From NCBI GenBank assembly GCA_007124075.1, contig SLFV01000076.1, positions 1 through 7,628 of the forward strand: a stretch of DNA of 7,628 nucleotides. The letters run 5' to 3'. Every line of letters starts with the position of its first letter. The stretch's first letter is position 1. The DNA is from Roseimaritima sp. Lineage in GTDB: Bacteria; Planctomycetota; Planctomycetia; Pirellulales; Pirellulaceae. The translations under genes were made by a program, and so were the position numbers. The notes below the pieces were generated by a model. It made no database searches. It was not told the origin of the DNA and was given only the letters and a program-made list of their open reading frames with translations. Positions 6,939 to 7,628 of the stretch are shown here, piece by piece.

Positions 6939-7628
<690 letters not shown>

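Overview
The window looks like a piece of a planctomycete chromosome, probably of the Pirellulaceae (Rhodopirellula and relatives). This is an inference from gene content: a secreted formylglycine-type sulfatase, a Tat-signal Gfo/Idh/MocA oxidoreductase paired with a DoxX-like membrane protein, a secreted endonuclease/exonuclease/phosphatase-family protein, and mid-range GC by eye. No rRNA, tRNA, CRISPR array or insertion sequence was seen.

Layout, left to right. The left edge holds the N-terminal third or so of an exported sulfatase (minus strand, running off the edge). Next comes a minus-strand FkbM-family methyltransferase. A gap of about 200 bases follows, containing a short plus-strand stretch that reads like a decayed sulfatase fragment (SDNG motif) and a small hairpin. 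Then comes a tight two-gene minus-strand operon, transcribed doxX-like first and Gfo/Idh/MocA oxidoreductase second, with an 8-base overlap and a strong Shine-Dalgarno for the second gene. A 218-base divergent region carries a plausible promoter for that operon and leads on the other side to a plus-strand secreted EEP-family hydrolase. That gene converges, with only 38 bases between stops, on a minus-strand pair: a PLP-dependent alpha-oxoamine synthase (N-terminus off the right edge) and queG, epoxyqueuosine reductase, whose start codon overlaps the synthase stop codon by one base (TAATG).

How the genes work together. The only pair with a convincing functional link is the DoxX-like protein plus the exported oxidoreductase. 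The layout suggests a membrane module in which a sugar-type dehydrogenase is moved to the outer face of the cytoplasmic membrane beside a four-helix DoxX protein carrying a large extra-membrane insert. Sulfatase, oxidoreductase and secreted EEP protein all fit a cell that handles extracellular polymers, but nothing in the sequence proves a shared pathway. queG (tRNA queuosine synthesis) and the oxoamine synthase are co-transcribed by position but belong to different pathways. Most of the window is ordinary. The items most worth a second look are the DoxX/oxidoreductase module, its two unusual insertions, and the sulfatase relic.
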